Shown here piece after piece: positions 55,153-62,916 of a stretch of 64,000 nucleotides of DNA. Within the stretch, counting starts at the first letter, position 1, and every line of letters starts with the position of its first letter. Source of the DNA: MTP4 sp052056915 (GTDB lineage Archaea > Halobacteriota > Methanosarcinia > Methanosarcinales > Methanosarcinaceae). The notes under the pieces were generated by a model. The model saw only the letters and a list, made by a program, of their open reading frames with translations. It had not been told where the DNA came from and did no database searches. The stretch spans positions 1,984,001-2,048,000 of the forward strand of contig NZ_CP195119.1 in assembly GCF_052056915.1 (NCBI RefSeq), in the 5' to 3' direction. The translations under genes and the position numbers were made by a program.

Positions 55153-55194
55153 GTTGCCGGAAAATTTCAGATTCCGCAACCCACTTCTTTTTTT
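55153..55194 (+). terminator. terminator hairpin after the thermosome gene
   Basis: GTTGCCGGAA (55153-55162) pairs with TTCCGCAAC (55172-55180) with one bulged C, followed by a T-rich run (55186-55194). Confidence 0.65.
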
Positions 55195-55266
55195 ACCCCG
55201 GACTCATTTAGCCCGATATTTTTCACATGTCTTAGAATAAATACGTTTATCAAAAACCCTCGGAAC

Positions 55267-55370
55267 AGACCGTTCCAGTAGAAAATAAGTTATTCAAACA
55301 GATGTCGTAGGTTATCCGTTTCACTACGTCTATGGAAAAGACCGTTCCAGTAGAAAATAAGTTATTCAAA
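55267..55370. repeat. 32-bp direct repeat, two copies 72 bp apart
   Basis: AGACCGTTCCAGTAGAAAAT plus AAGTTATTCAAA is present exactly at 55267-55298 and 55339-55370, between the thermosome and the minus-strand DUF473 gene. No gene lies between. A recent local duplication is the simplest reading. Confidence 0.85.
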
Positions 55371-55499
55371 ACTCTTCTGACAAAGCTCTTCTCTAAAAAA
55401 AGTTATTCGGATCATGAGTCAACCTGGTCAAAAGAGAAATCCGTTTAGCAAAAAAGGGAAAAAATTTTGAAGAAGCTGTTTCACCAGCCTGAAAACTTT

Positions 55500-55889
55500 T
55501 TACCTGGCTTCGTAGCAGGGAATTTCCCTGGCGTCCACTATTATCGGTTTGCCAAGCTCATTTGAGATGACGCTGCGTACCCTTGCCATGCACCTGCATT
55601 CAAGCTGAACGCGAGCAGCCATGGTTTCACATTCCTCGATATACAAATCATTTGCACTGATAATGGAATGTGTGGAGATCTGCCTTTGCACGACCCTGGC
55701 AATGAGCCCGGTGGTCCCGTCCGTTAAATCGTCACGGCGGGTGGATGTTAAGAGAACCTGATCCCCTGCATTAAGCCCAAGTACACCAAAAAAATTCTGT
55801 GGGTTCCGAATTTCAAGAGTCCGGAGTGAATGTTTTTTAAGGGCTTCGATCACTGAATCGGCAATTCCGGTTAGCGCAATGTACTCCAT
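55500..55889 (-). CDS. DUF473-family protein
   Basis: A 129-residue archaeal protein (EYIALTGIADSVIEALKKHSLRTLEIRNPQNFFGVLGLNAGDQVLLTSTRRDDLTDGTTGLIARVVQRQIS...ECRCMARVRSVI). It matches the conserved archaeal DUF473 family as I know it; the function is not known. ATG 55889 is chosen because it starts four bases after the stop of the PAC2 gene; the longer frame overlaps that gene by over 80 bp. The two are an operon. Confidence 0.8.
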   Translation of the reverse strand: MEYIALTGIADSVIEALKKHSLRTLEIRNPQNFFGVLGLNAGDQVLLTSTRRDDLTDGTTGLIARVVQRQISTHSIISANDLYIEECETMAARVQLECRCMARVRSVISNELGKPIIVDAREIPCYEAR

Positions 55890-55893
55890 AGAA

Positions 55894-56640
55894 TCACCCG
55901 TACATTGGGAATTCCTTTTTGACTTCTCCTTTCTGTTCGGAGGTCTGGACATCTTCAGCAAGTTTTTGTAACTCAACTTCTATGCGCTCGGCTTGCTTTA
56001 TGAGCCGTTCGGTATCGATCGACAGCCCGTAGAGTTTGTTTAAAACCTCAACAACAGCAGAAGCAGCCCTGGGATCTGGGTTCTGGGTCCGGGTAGCTCC
56101 GAGCAGGCTCAGCGCCGGGATTCCCCTGAGCAGGCATTCGGCCATCACACTGCCAGAAATACCTGAAATGGTTCCCATCTGGAAGACCTCCACTTCGTCC
56201 TTGATCTTGTCCAGCATCTCCTGGGTAGTGGCTGCCCCGAAGACCTTGTGTCCCCCGTCCATGATAGCAATTCCAGCAATAGAGGCAATTTCCTTTACAT
56301 TGATGGACTCTGCCCAGTCAACCAGGGCATTGCTTACATCGTAGGAAACCGAATGGCTGATAGGGATATCCGAAATCACGATAATCAGGTTGTGCTCCAC
56401 ACTTTCATAGATCCGGACAGGCATGTTGATAAGCCCCTCGTAGAGTACGGCAATGGAAGGGAAATACCTGGACTCGATAGAACCGATATACTCCATATCC
56501 ATCTCTTCGATCAGGTGCTGACTTGCAATGTTCCCAACAAGCCCGATTCCGGGGAAACCTTCAATCAAAACAGGGTTTTTTGACTGCACAGGTTTCGTAA
56601 TAATCTTCACATCATTGTTATCATAATCCGTATCTGACAA
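55894..56640 (-). CDS. PAC2-family (proteasome assembly chaperone-like) protein
   Basis: A 248-residue PAC2/DUF75 protein: PVLIEGFPGIGLVGNIASQHLIEEMDMEYIGSI, IVISDIPISHSVSYDVSNALVDWAESI, GGHKVFGAATTQEMLDKI and GVISGSV-like IPALSLLGATRTQNPDPRAASAVVEVLNKLYGL. Archaeal PAC2 homologues such as PbaB bind proteasome subunits or act as ATP-independent chaperones. A C-terminal coiled coil (ERLIKQAERIEVELQKLAED) follows. It is first in a two-gene operon with the DUF473 gene. The specific partner is unproven. Confidence 0.88.
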   Translation of the reverse strand: MSDTDYDNNDVKIITKPVQSKNPVLIEGFPGIGLVGNIASQHLIEEMDMEYIGSIESRYFPSIAVLYEGLINMPVRIYESVEHNLIIVISDIPISHSVSYDVSNALVDWAESINVKEIASIAGIAIMDGGHKVFGAATTQEMLDKIKDEVEVFQMGTISGISGSVMAECLLRGIPALSLLGATRTQNPDPRAASAVVEVLNKLYGLSIDTERLIKQAERIEVELQKLAEDVQTSEQKGEVKKEFPMYG

Positions 56641-57161
56641 AGTACCACCTCACTGAAAATATAACCCCTACAACTATATCTTACCTAATCATACTTAAAC
56701 AGGTTCTCAGAGGTCCGAACCCGGGGAATCCCAAACCTACCACAAAATTAAAAATTAAGGGTAGTTTCCGGGCCCCCTAAAAACCAAAAACCCTCCATAG
56801 TATTTAAAGAGAATCTCCTGATATATATCTTTTATTAAGATAACTTAAAATAATTCATCAGATACTTAGATAAAATCAATAGCCAGTTTATAATTAGTAT
56901 CAAGTGAATAATTGATAAGCAGAATCCAGCAGGTTCAGGAAAAACGAGGGCGAAACCTGCAATAAAATATGTAATAAAATATGAGTAAAAATCTGTAATA
57001 ATTCAGGTTATCCATACGGAAGAAAAATAATCCGCAAAAGAAAAAAGAGGGGATGAGTTCATAAAAAACCTCTAAATGGAAATGAATTAACCTCTAAATG
57101 GAAATGAATTAACCTCTAAATGGAAATGAATTAACCTTAAAAATTCAAAGGAGAGCCGCAC
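56641..57161. promoter_or_regulatory. divergent gap between the PAC2 gene and the pyruvate-kinase-like gene
   Basis: AT-rich, with TATA-like GATATATATC near 56820 and no gene. It ends with the 22-bp tandem repeats listed separately. Confidence 0.4.
57067..57132. repeat. 22-bp tandem repeat, three exact copies
   Basis: Unit AACCTCTAAATGGAAATGAATT at 57067, 57089 and 57111, ending 30 bp before the next gene's ATG. It therefore lies in the leader or core promoter of that gene. Confidence 0.92.
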
Positions 57162-57749
57162 ATGGAAAAACCGATTCTTTATCTGGAAAGCGTAGGGGAA
57201 ACAAACACTGATGCCGTTGTAGGGGCTGCGGCAAAAAGAGCCTCAGAACTTGGGATCACACACATAGTGGTTGCAAGCACCAGCGGAAAGACCGCCCTCA
57301 AGATGGCTGAAGCCGTGAAAGACAGCGGAATAAAAATAATAGGAATCAGTCACCAGTACGGGCAAAAAGAAAAAGGCGAGTGGGAAGTGGAAGAGGAATA
57401 CAAACAGAAACTTGAGGAGCTCGGAGCCGTTATCACCACCCAGTCCCACATGTTTTCAGGGATCGAACGCTCAATAACCAAGAAGTTCGGAGGCTATTCC
57501 AGGATAGAAGTTATTTCCGACACCCTGCGGGCCCTCTTCGGGAAAGGTTTCAAGGTAGCGGTCGAAGTCGCAATCATGGCAGCAGACTCAGGGCAGATCC
57601 CGGTCTCTGAAGACACGGAAATCATTGCCATCGGAGGTACGCGCTGGGGTGCGGACGTAGCCCTTGTGCTCAGGCCTGCTCACAGTAACGACTTTTTCTC
57701 CATGCAGGTAAGGGAAATCATTGCCATGCCGCGGGCAAAGGAAGATTAA
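57162..57749 (+). CDS. pyruvate kinase alpha/beta-domain-like protein
   Basis: A 195-residue protein corresponding to the C-terminal domain of pyruvate kinase alone: EKPILYLESVGETNTDAVVGAAAKRASELGITHIVVASTSGKTALKMAEAVKDSGIKIIGISHQYGQ, then IIAIGGTRWGADVALVLRPAHSNDFFSMQVREIIAMPR. No catalytic barrel is present, so it is not a kinase. Such stand-alone domains are common in methanogens; a regulatory or ligand-binding role is possible. AAAGGAGAG precedes the ATG. Confidence 0.88.
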   Translation: MEKPILYLESVGETNTDAVVGAAAKRASELGITHIVVASTSGKTALKMAEAVKDSGIKIIGISHQYGQKEKGEWEVEEEYKQKLEELGAVITTQSHMFSGIERSITKKFGGYSRIEVISDTLRALFGKGFKVAVEVAIMAADSGQIPVSEDTEIIAIGGTRWGADVALVLRPAHSNDFFSMQVREIIAMPRAKED

Positions 57750-57866
57750 GCGGCCCGTAAAAGTTCAAAGATGTTTAAAAAAAAATTAAAAAAATTAAAA
57801 AAAGATTAAAGAAGATTTGCAAAAGTTGAAAGATTTCAACAATGCAGGATAACAGGGATGGAATAT

Positions 57867-58274
57867 TCAGGCCATCCCGAGCCTTTTGAGGATTTCCGCC
57901 CGGTCTTCTTCGGTAAAGGATTCACTCTGGAAGGTCTCAACCGCCTTTTTCAAAAGGGTTACTGAAAAGGACATCGAGGGCCCGCCACCAAAGGCAACCG
58001 CAACCATGGAAGCCTGCATGATCTCCTCTTTTGTGGCCCCTGCATAAAGGGCGTTAAAGGCATGGAGGGAGATGCAGTAGGGACAGCGGTGGTAGAGAGC
58101 AATCCCGATAGCGATCAGTTCCTTGGTCTTAAAGTCCAGGACCGAGTCTTCAAAACTTGCCCCGACCATGCCCATAAAAGCTAGAGCCTGTTTTCCCTGA
58201 ACTTCGGTTTCGGAAGCAAATTCTCCGAGGCCTTCTGTAAAGTCGAATAACAATTTTTTCGGATCTTCAGTCAT
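57867..58274 (-). CDS. carboxymuconolactone decarboxylase / AhpD-like protein
   Basis: A 135-residue alpha-helical protein of the CMD/AhpD fold with the redox-type motif HRCPYCISLHAFNALYAGATKEEIMQ (CxxC plus downstream His) near residues 55-80. Family members reduce peroxides or disulfides, or act as decarboxylases. The intact CxxC favours a thiol role. ATG 58274 follows AGGTGA; the longer frame to 58361 adds a low-complexity Thr/Asp/Asn stretch and is less likely. It converges on the pyruvate-kinase-like gene. Confidence 0.88.
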   Translation of the reverse strand: MTEDPKKLLFDFTEGLGEFASETEVQGKQALAFMGMVGASFEDSVLDFKTKELIAIGIALYHRCPYCISLHAFNALYAGATKEEIMQASMVAVAFGGGPSMSFSVTLLKKAVETFQSESFTEEDRAEILKRLGMA

Positions 58275-58469
58275 ATTTTCACCTGTATCATTCTGATCTG
58301 TATCGTTCAGACCTGTAAATTTCTGGCCTGTCATTCCGATATGCAGCTTATTGATCTGCAAGTTTCTATCACTACAACCCTTGATTATCGAGATATATAA
58401 TGGTTGTGGATAGATAGCACAAAACTATACAGAAGTGACAGAATGTCCCGTATCCCCGGAAGAAAACAG

Positions 58470-58640
58470 CCTATTCAAGTCGATCGGATAAAAGAAAAAA
58501 AGCCTTGAAAGAAGTACAAAAAACCCTGCAAAAAACCTCGAAAAAACAATTGGAAAAAACTTGAAAGAAAACCTGCAAAAAATCGCAAAAAACCTGCAAA
58601 AAAATCCTGTAAAAAAACCCTGCAACAGCTCCGTAAAAAT
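58470..58640. repeat. A-rich AAAAACCTGCA-type low-complexity repeats
   Basis: Irregular copies of AAAAAACCTGCAAAAA and AAAAACCCTGCA fill the gap before tgtA. Long minus-strand frames here are Phe-rich products of the repeat and are not genes. Confidence 0.6.
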
Positions 58641-58734
58641 CCCTGTCAAAATTCCCGCCTACCTGCTCCCTAAAGACATTCCTTTTTTCCGTCCCCAAAG
58701 TTAAATATAGCTGAGAGATATTTATTCCCCCGGC

Positions 58735-60207
58735 ATGTCATCGATATTTGAAATACTCGACAAGGACGCAGGCGGCAGGATAGGGAAACTCAAAACCCCG
58801 CACGGGATAGTGGAGACTCCAACCGTCATGCCTGTGATCAATCCGAACATCCAGCTTATCCCCCCGGAGGAGATGAGAAGCTTCGGGGCAGAGATCCTTA
58901 TCACCAATTCCTATATTATCTACCGGAAAGAAGAACTGCGAAACGTAGCCCTTGAAAAAGGGCTGCACGGGCTTTTGGGCTTTGACGGGCCCATTATGAC
59001 CGATTCGGGGTCATTCCAGCTTTCCATCTACGGCTCAGTAGAAGTCACTAACGAGGAGATCCTGGGATTCCAGCAGAAAATCGGGAGTGATATTATCGTC
59101 CCCCTGGACATCCCAACGCCTCCCGACGTCCCCAGGAGGCGGGCCGAAGAAGAACTTGCAATTACCGCCGAACGCCTGGAAGCCGCCAGGAAACTCATAC
59201 AGGGCGAACAGCTTCTTGCAGGCCCGGTCCAGGGCTCGACCTACCCCGACCTAAGGGAAAAAGCCGCTTCCCACCTGAAAGAACTCGATTTCGGAGTCTA
59301 CCCCCTGGGAGCCGTGGTTCCACTTATGGAGACCTACCGCTACGCAGAACTCGTGGACGTGATTGCAGCCTCGAAAAAGGGCCTCTCCCCGGTTGCCCCG
59401 GTCCACCTCTTCGGGGCAGGGCACCCTATGATGTTCGCTCTAGCCGTGGCCCTCGGATGCGACCTTTTTGACTCGGCAGCCTACGCCCTCTACGCAAAGG
59501 ACGGCCGCTATATCACTGCAAACGGGACCTACCACCTGGACAAACTTAACTACCTACCCTGTTCCTGCCCAATCTGCTCGAAATACACGGCAGAAGAGCT
59601 GAAAAAAGCAAAAAACAGCCAGGAACTCCTGGGAAAGCACAACCTCTATGCGACCTTTGAGGAAATCAGGCTGATCAAGCAGTCCATAAAGGAAGGAAAA
59701 CTCCTGGAACTTGTGGAAAAGCGCTGCCGCGCCCATCCGAAACTGCTTGACGGGCTGAAAAGACTCTATACTCATTCCACCTGGCTCGAAAAGTTTGACC
59801 CTGCAAGCAAAGGAACCTTTTTCTACTGCGGACCCGAATCCGCGTCCCGTCCCGAAGTCCTGCGTTTCGGAAAGAGGCTGGAACGCTTCAGCATCGAAGG
59901 TCCGGCGCTTATCCGCACAAGGCCCGTGAAGGGTGAAAAGGAATACAGCCAGATCCTTATTTTCAAACCCCCCTTTGGAGCATACCCCGTGGAAATGGAA
60001 GAGGTATACCCCTTCAGCGCTGAGGTCCCAAAAATCCCGGATTACGAAGCCCTGAGCACAGCTCTCTCAAATACCCTCAAACTAATAGACCTGAACCCTG
60101 AAGCAAAATTTACCTTCATCTGCGAACCGGAGTTCGACCACCCACTCCTCGAAAAAATCCGGAAAAGGGCGGAACTTGTGTACAGAGACGAATGGAAAAA
60201 AGGATGA
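58735..60207 (+). CDS. tgtA: archaeosine tRNA-guanine transglycosylase
   Basis: A 490-residue archaeal TGT that swaps guanine-15 of tRNA for preQ0 on the way to archaeosine. Catalytic TIM barrel: HGIVETPTVMPVINPNIQ, GPIMTDSGSFQLSIYG with the nucleophile region, VPLDIPTPPDV, and the zinc motif CSCPICSKY...HNLY. The additional C-terminal region is shorter than full-length archaeal TgtA with PUA, so the PUA-bearing part may be a separate gene, as in other Methanosarcina. TTAAATATAG ends 25 bp before the ATG and there is no Shine-Dalgarno, so the message is probably leaderless. Confidence 0.92.
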   Translation: MSSIFEILDKDAGGRIGKLKTPHGIVETPTVMPVINPNIQLIPPEEMRSFGAEILITNSYIIYRKEELRNVALEKGLHGLLGFDGPIMTDSGSFQLSIYGSVEVTNEEILGFQQKIGSDIIVPLDIPTPPDVPRRRAEEELAITAERLEAARKLIQGEQLLAGPVQGSTYPDLREKAASHLKELDFGVYPLGAVVPLMETYRYAELVDVIAASKKGLSPVAPVHLFGAGHPMMFALAVALGCDLFDSAAYALYAKDGRYITANGTYHLDKLNYLPCSCPICSKYTAEELKKAKNSQELLGKHNLYATFEEIRLIKQSIKEGKLLELVEKRCRAHPKLLDGLKRLYTHSTWLEKFDPASKGTFFYCGPESASRPEVLRFGKRLERFSIEGPALIRTRPVKGEKEYSQILIFKPPFGAYPVEMEEVYPFSAEVPKIPDYEALSTALSNTLKLIDLNPEAKFTFICEPEFDHPLLEKIRKRAELVYRDEWKKG

Positions 60208-60276
60208 AAAAGAAAACTTTTTTGACATACGCATGTTTATAGGACTAAAATCAAACACTTTTAACTAACCCAAAAA

Positions 60277-60570
60277 AACACTTAATAAACACTTAATAAA
60301 CACTTAATAAACACTTAATAAACACTTAATAAATACTTAATAAACACTTAATAAACATTTAATAAACACTTAATAAACACTTAATAAACACTTAATAAAC
60401 ACTTAATAAACACTTAATAAACACTTAATAAACACTTAATAAACACTTAATAAACACTTAATAAACACTTAATAAACACTTAATAAACACTTAATAAACA
60501 CTTAATAAACACTTAATAAATACTTAATAAACACTTAATAAATACTTAATAAACACTTAATAAACACTTA
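60277..60570. repeat. 11-bp minisatellite, about 27 copies
   Basis: Unit AAACACTTAAT is repeated almost without change for 294 bp; a few copies have AAATACTTAAT or AAACATTTAAT. It fills most of the gap between tgtA and the UbiA-family gene. The period is close to one helical turn, so the DNA is likely curved or easily melted. No spacer-repeat pattern is present, so it is not a CRISPR array. Confidence 0.97.
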
Positions 60571-60656
60571 AAAAAAATAAAAAACTTAAAAAAACTAAAA
60601 CAGCCCTGGAAAATGACCACGAAACCCCCAAAATAAAAAAAACACAGGTGAAAACA

Positions 60657-61598
60657 TTGTCCCTCACAGCAAGAATCGGAGAACTCAGCCCCTATCTCCA
60701 GCTGCTGAGACCCGAACTCTACTACATGGACCTGACCCTCCCTGCCTCAAGCGCCATCCTGGCGTCCTACCTGGCAAGCGGAGGGCTTCCGGAACTCAGC
60801 CCTTTCATTATTGCGGTTATCGGAGGCTTTGCAGCCATCACCAGTTCATACGTTTTCAACGACTGCTGCGACGTTGACATCGATACCATTAACCTTCCCG
60901 ACCGTCCCCTGCCCTCTTCGACGGTCTCGAAGAAAACGGCGCTTACGTACGCCATCTTTCTTTTAGTAATTGCGGGAGCTGCGGCCACATACCTGAACCC
61001 GGAATCCCTCCTGGTCCTCCTGATCGCAGCCGGCACAATCACCGTCTACTCAATTTTCGCAAAACGGAGTACTTTCCTCAGCTTCGTGCCTGTGGGCATC
61101 TCTTACGGGCTTGTGCCTGTGGGTGTCTGGCTGGCTTTTGACCCTGCAGGAATCCTGAAAGGCAGCGACGGGGTGATCCTGCCCCTTGCCGGGATCTGCT
61201 TCGGGCTAATGATGTGCGTTACTGACTGGGCCTTTACTCTTGGCGGAGTTGCCCGGGACGTAGAAGGCGACAGACTCAAAGGCGCACCCACCATGCCCGT
61301 GACTTACGGCATCCCCTTTACCGCCAGGTTTGTTACATTCTGGTGGATCGTAGGAGTTATCGCATCGGTAATCATCGGCTGGTCTGCAGGACTCGGCCCC
61401 GTGTACTTTGCAGGCGCCCTGGCTTCAGGGCTCTGGATGCTTGCCCAGTGCTTTGACTTTATCAGGCACCCAACTCCGGAAAGAGGAGGAAGCCTCTTTT
61501 TAAACGGGTCGAACTACAGGGCCGTCATGTTCGGGTCCATGATCCTGGACGTGGTGCTGTGCATCTACCTTGAAGCTTACACATCTATTCTCTGGTAA
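60657..61598 (+). CDS. UbiA-family prenyltransferase
   Basis: About 313 residues with eight to nine membrane helices. The two Asp-rich prenyl-diphosphate motifs are present: NDCCDVDID near residue 68 and DVEGD near 203. UbiA enzymes attach a polyprenyl chain to an aromatic ring, sugar or glycerol phosphate. TTG 60657 lies six bases after AGGTGA and is preferred, but GTG 60648 is also open. It is followed by a geranylgeranyl-reductase-like gene and a radical SAM gene on the same strand, so it probably belongs to an isoprenoid pathway. Archaeal lipid or methanophenazine-type products are both possible. Confidence 0.88.
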   Translation: MSLTARIGELSPYLQLLRPELYYMDLTLPASSAILASYLASGGLPELSPFIIAVIGGFAAITSSYVFNDCCDVDIDTINLPDRPLPSSTVSKKTALTYAIFLLVIAGAAATYLNPESLLVLLIAAGTITVYSIFAKRSTFLSFVPVGISYGLVPVGVWLAFDPAGILKGSDGVILPLAGICFGLMMCVTDWAFTLGGVARDVEGDRLKGAPTMPVTYGIPFTARFVTFWWIVGVIASVIIGWSAGLGPVYFAGALASGLWMLAQCFDFIRHPTPERGGSLFLNGSNYRAVMFGSMILDVVLCIYLEAYTSILW

Positions 61599-61703
61599 GA
61601 AGGCAGAGCAGGAAAGGAAAATAGGCAAGGTAGAGCAAGGAGAGTAACAAGTAGGCAGGGAGAGGTAAATAGGCTAAAATAGAGGAGAAGAGAGGATAAA
61701 AAA

Positions 61704-62861
61704 ATGGACGCTGATATCATCGTAATCGGGGCATCCCCTGCAGGGCTGATGGCTGCCCGAAACGCCTGCGAGAAGGGCGCAGATGTCCTTTTGCTGGAAA
61801 AAAAGGAAGAACTCGGGCATCCCCCTCATCCTGCAAACTCTTTTTTCAAGGGGATGTTGGACAGGTGCGGCGAGAAGGTGGACCCGTCCTACGTGGACCA
61901 TTACCTGAAAGGCATGCAGATCATTGCCCCCTCGGGACGCAGGGTGGTTGTTGAAACCCCCGGATATGCCATTGACAAGACGAAATTCGACCGTTTTTAC
62001 GCAAAGAAGGTTACGGGTACCGGGGTAGACCTGCGCACAGGTATCGAAGCCTACAACATCCTGAAAGACCGTGAAGAATTTGCAATAAGTACATCTGAGG
62101 GAGTCTTCAGGTCAAAGCTTGTGATCATCTCCGACGGGATCAACTCGAAAATGGCTTCTCTCCTCGGCCTGAAAACCATGAGACACCCCGAAGACATCGC
62201 CTGGGGCATTGAACTGGACGTAATGGCTCCGGGCCTGGGGAAACCGGACATGTTCGAGTACTACGTGGGAAACCACGCTCCCGGCTGGAAGACCACGTAC
62301 TCCCCCCGCGGAGGGGACAATGCCGCAATCGGAGCTTATGTGCGCAGGTGCGGAAAAGACGCCACCCCCTACCTGAACGCCTGGGTAGAGCGCTTCAAAA
62401 AGCTCAAGGGAATCGAGGAGCTTGAAGTCGTGAGAAAACTCTCCGGCGGAGACCCTATCGTAACCATCCCGAACGAGTATATCACAGACGGGGTCATGGT
62501 CGTGGGAGGCGCCGCCGGACAGTCAGGGATAGGCTATGCCATGCGTTCAGGCCAGATCTGCGGAGACGTGGCGGCAGATGCCATTAAAAAAGGCGACGTT
62601 TCAAAAAACGCCCTCTCGGAATACCGGAAGGCCTGGGAAAAAGAATACAGGACCGAACACTACCTGGGCAGGATTGCCCTTGAGACCCTGCGAAAGATGA
62701 CGGACAGGGAAATCGACGAGATGGTCAAAGTCTTTGAAAAAGAAGATCTCTCCTTCATCCACGGAAGCGCCTTTGAGCAGGCCATGCAGGTCTTCATGTT
62801 CATGCTTAAAAAGAAACCCACGGCAATGCTCAAGTACAGGGCATTTCTCAGGAACAAATGA
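61704..62861 (+). CDS. geranylgeranyl reductase family flavoprotein
   Basis: A 385-residue FAD-dependent enzyme. Residues 1-35 hold the dinucleotide fold ADIIVIGASPAGLMAARNACEKGADVLLLEKK; GGDPIVTIPNEYITDGVMVVGGAAGQSGIGYAMRSGQICGDVAADA is the second FAD motif; YYVGNHAPGWKTTYSPRGGDNAAIGAYV fits the family core. Members hydrogenate double bonds of prenyl chains in archaeal lipids, quinones or chlorophyll. It lies 105 bp after the UbiA gene. GAGAGG lies before the ATG. The substrate is not fixed. Confidence 0.88.
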   Translation: MDADIIVIGASPAGLMAARNACEKGADVLLLEKKEELGHPPHPANSFFKGMLDRCGEKVDPSYVDHYLKGMQIIAPSGRRVVVETPGYAIDKTKFDRFYAKKVTGTGVDLRTGIEAYNILKDREEFAISTSEGVFRSKLVIISDGINSKMASLLGLKTMRHPEDIAWGIELDVMAPGLGKPDMFEYYVGNHAPGWKTTYSPRGGDNAAIGAYVRRCGKDATPYLNAWVERFKKLKGIEELEVVRKLSGGDPIVTIPNEYITDGVMVVGGAAGQSGIGYAMRSGQICGDVAADAIKKGDVSKNALSEYRKAWEKEYRTEHYLGRIALETLRKMTDREIDEMVKVFEKEDLSFIHGSAFEQAMQVFMFMLKKKPTAMLKYRAFLRNK

Positions 62862-62916
62862 ATTTACGAAGAATTTACGAAGAATTTACGGGCTTAAAAT
62901 AAGGGATCGAAAAAAC

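Noticed and set aside
58471..58698. 75-codon Phe-rich minus-strand frame
   Set aside because: It is the reverse of an A-rich AAAACCTGCA repeat and has no coding signature.
60277..60570. CRISPR array
   Set aside because: The 11-bp units are contiguous with no spacers; the same holds for the other tandem arrays.
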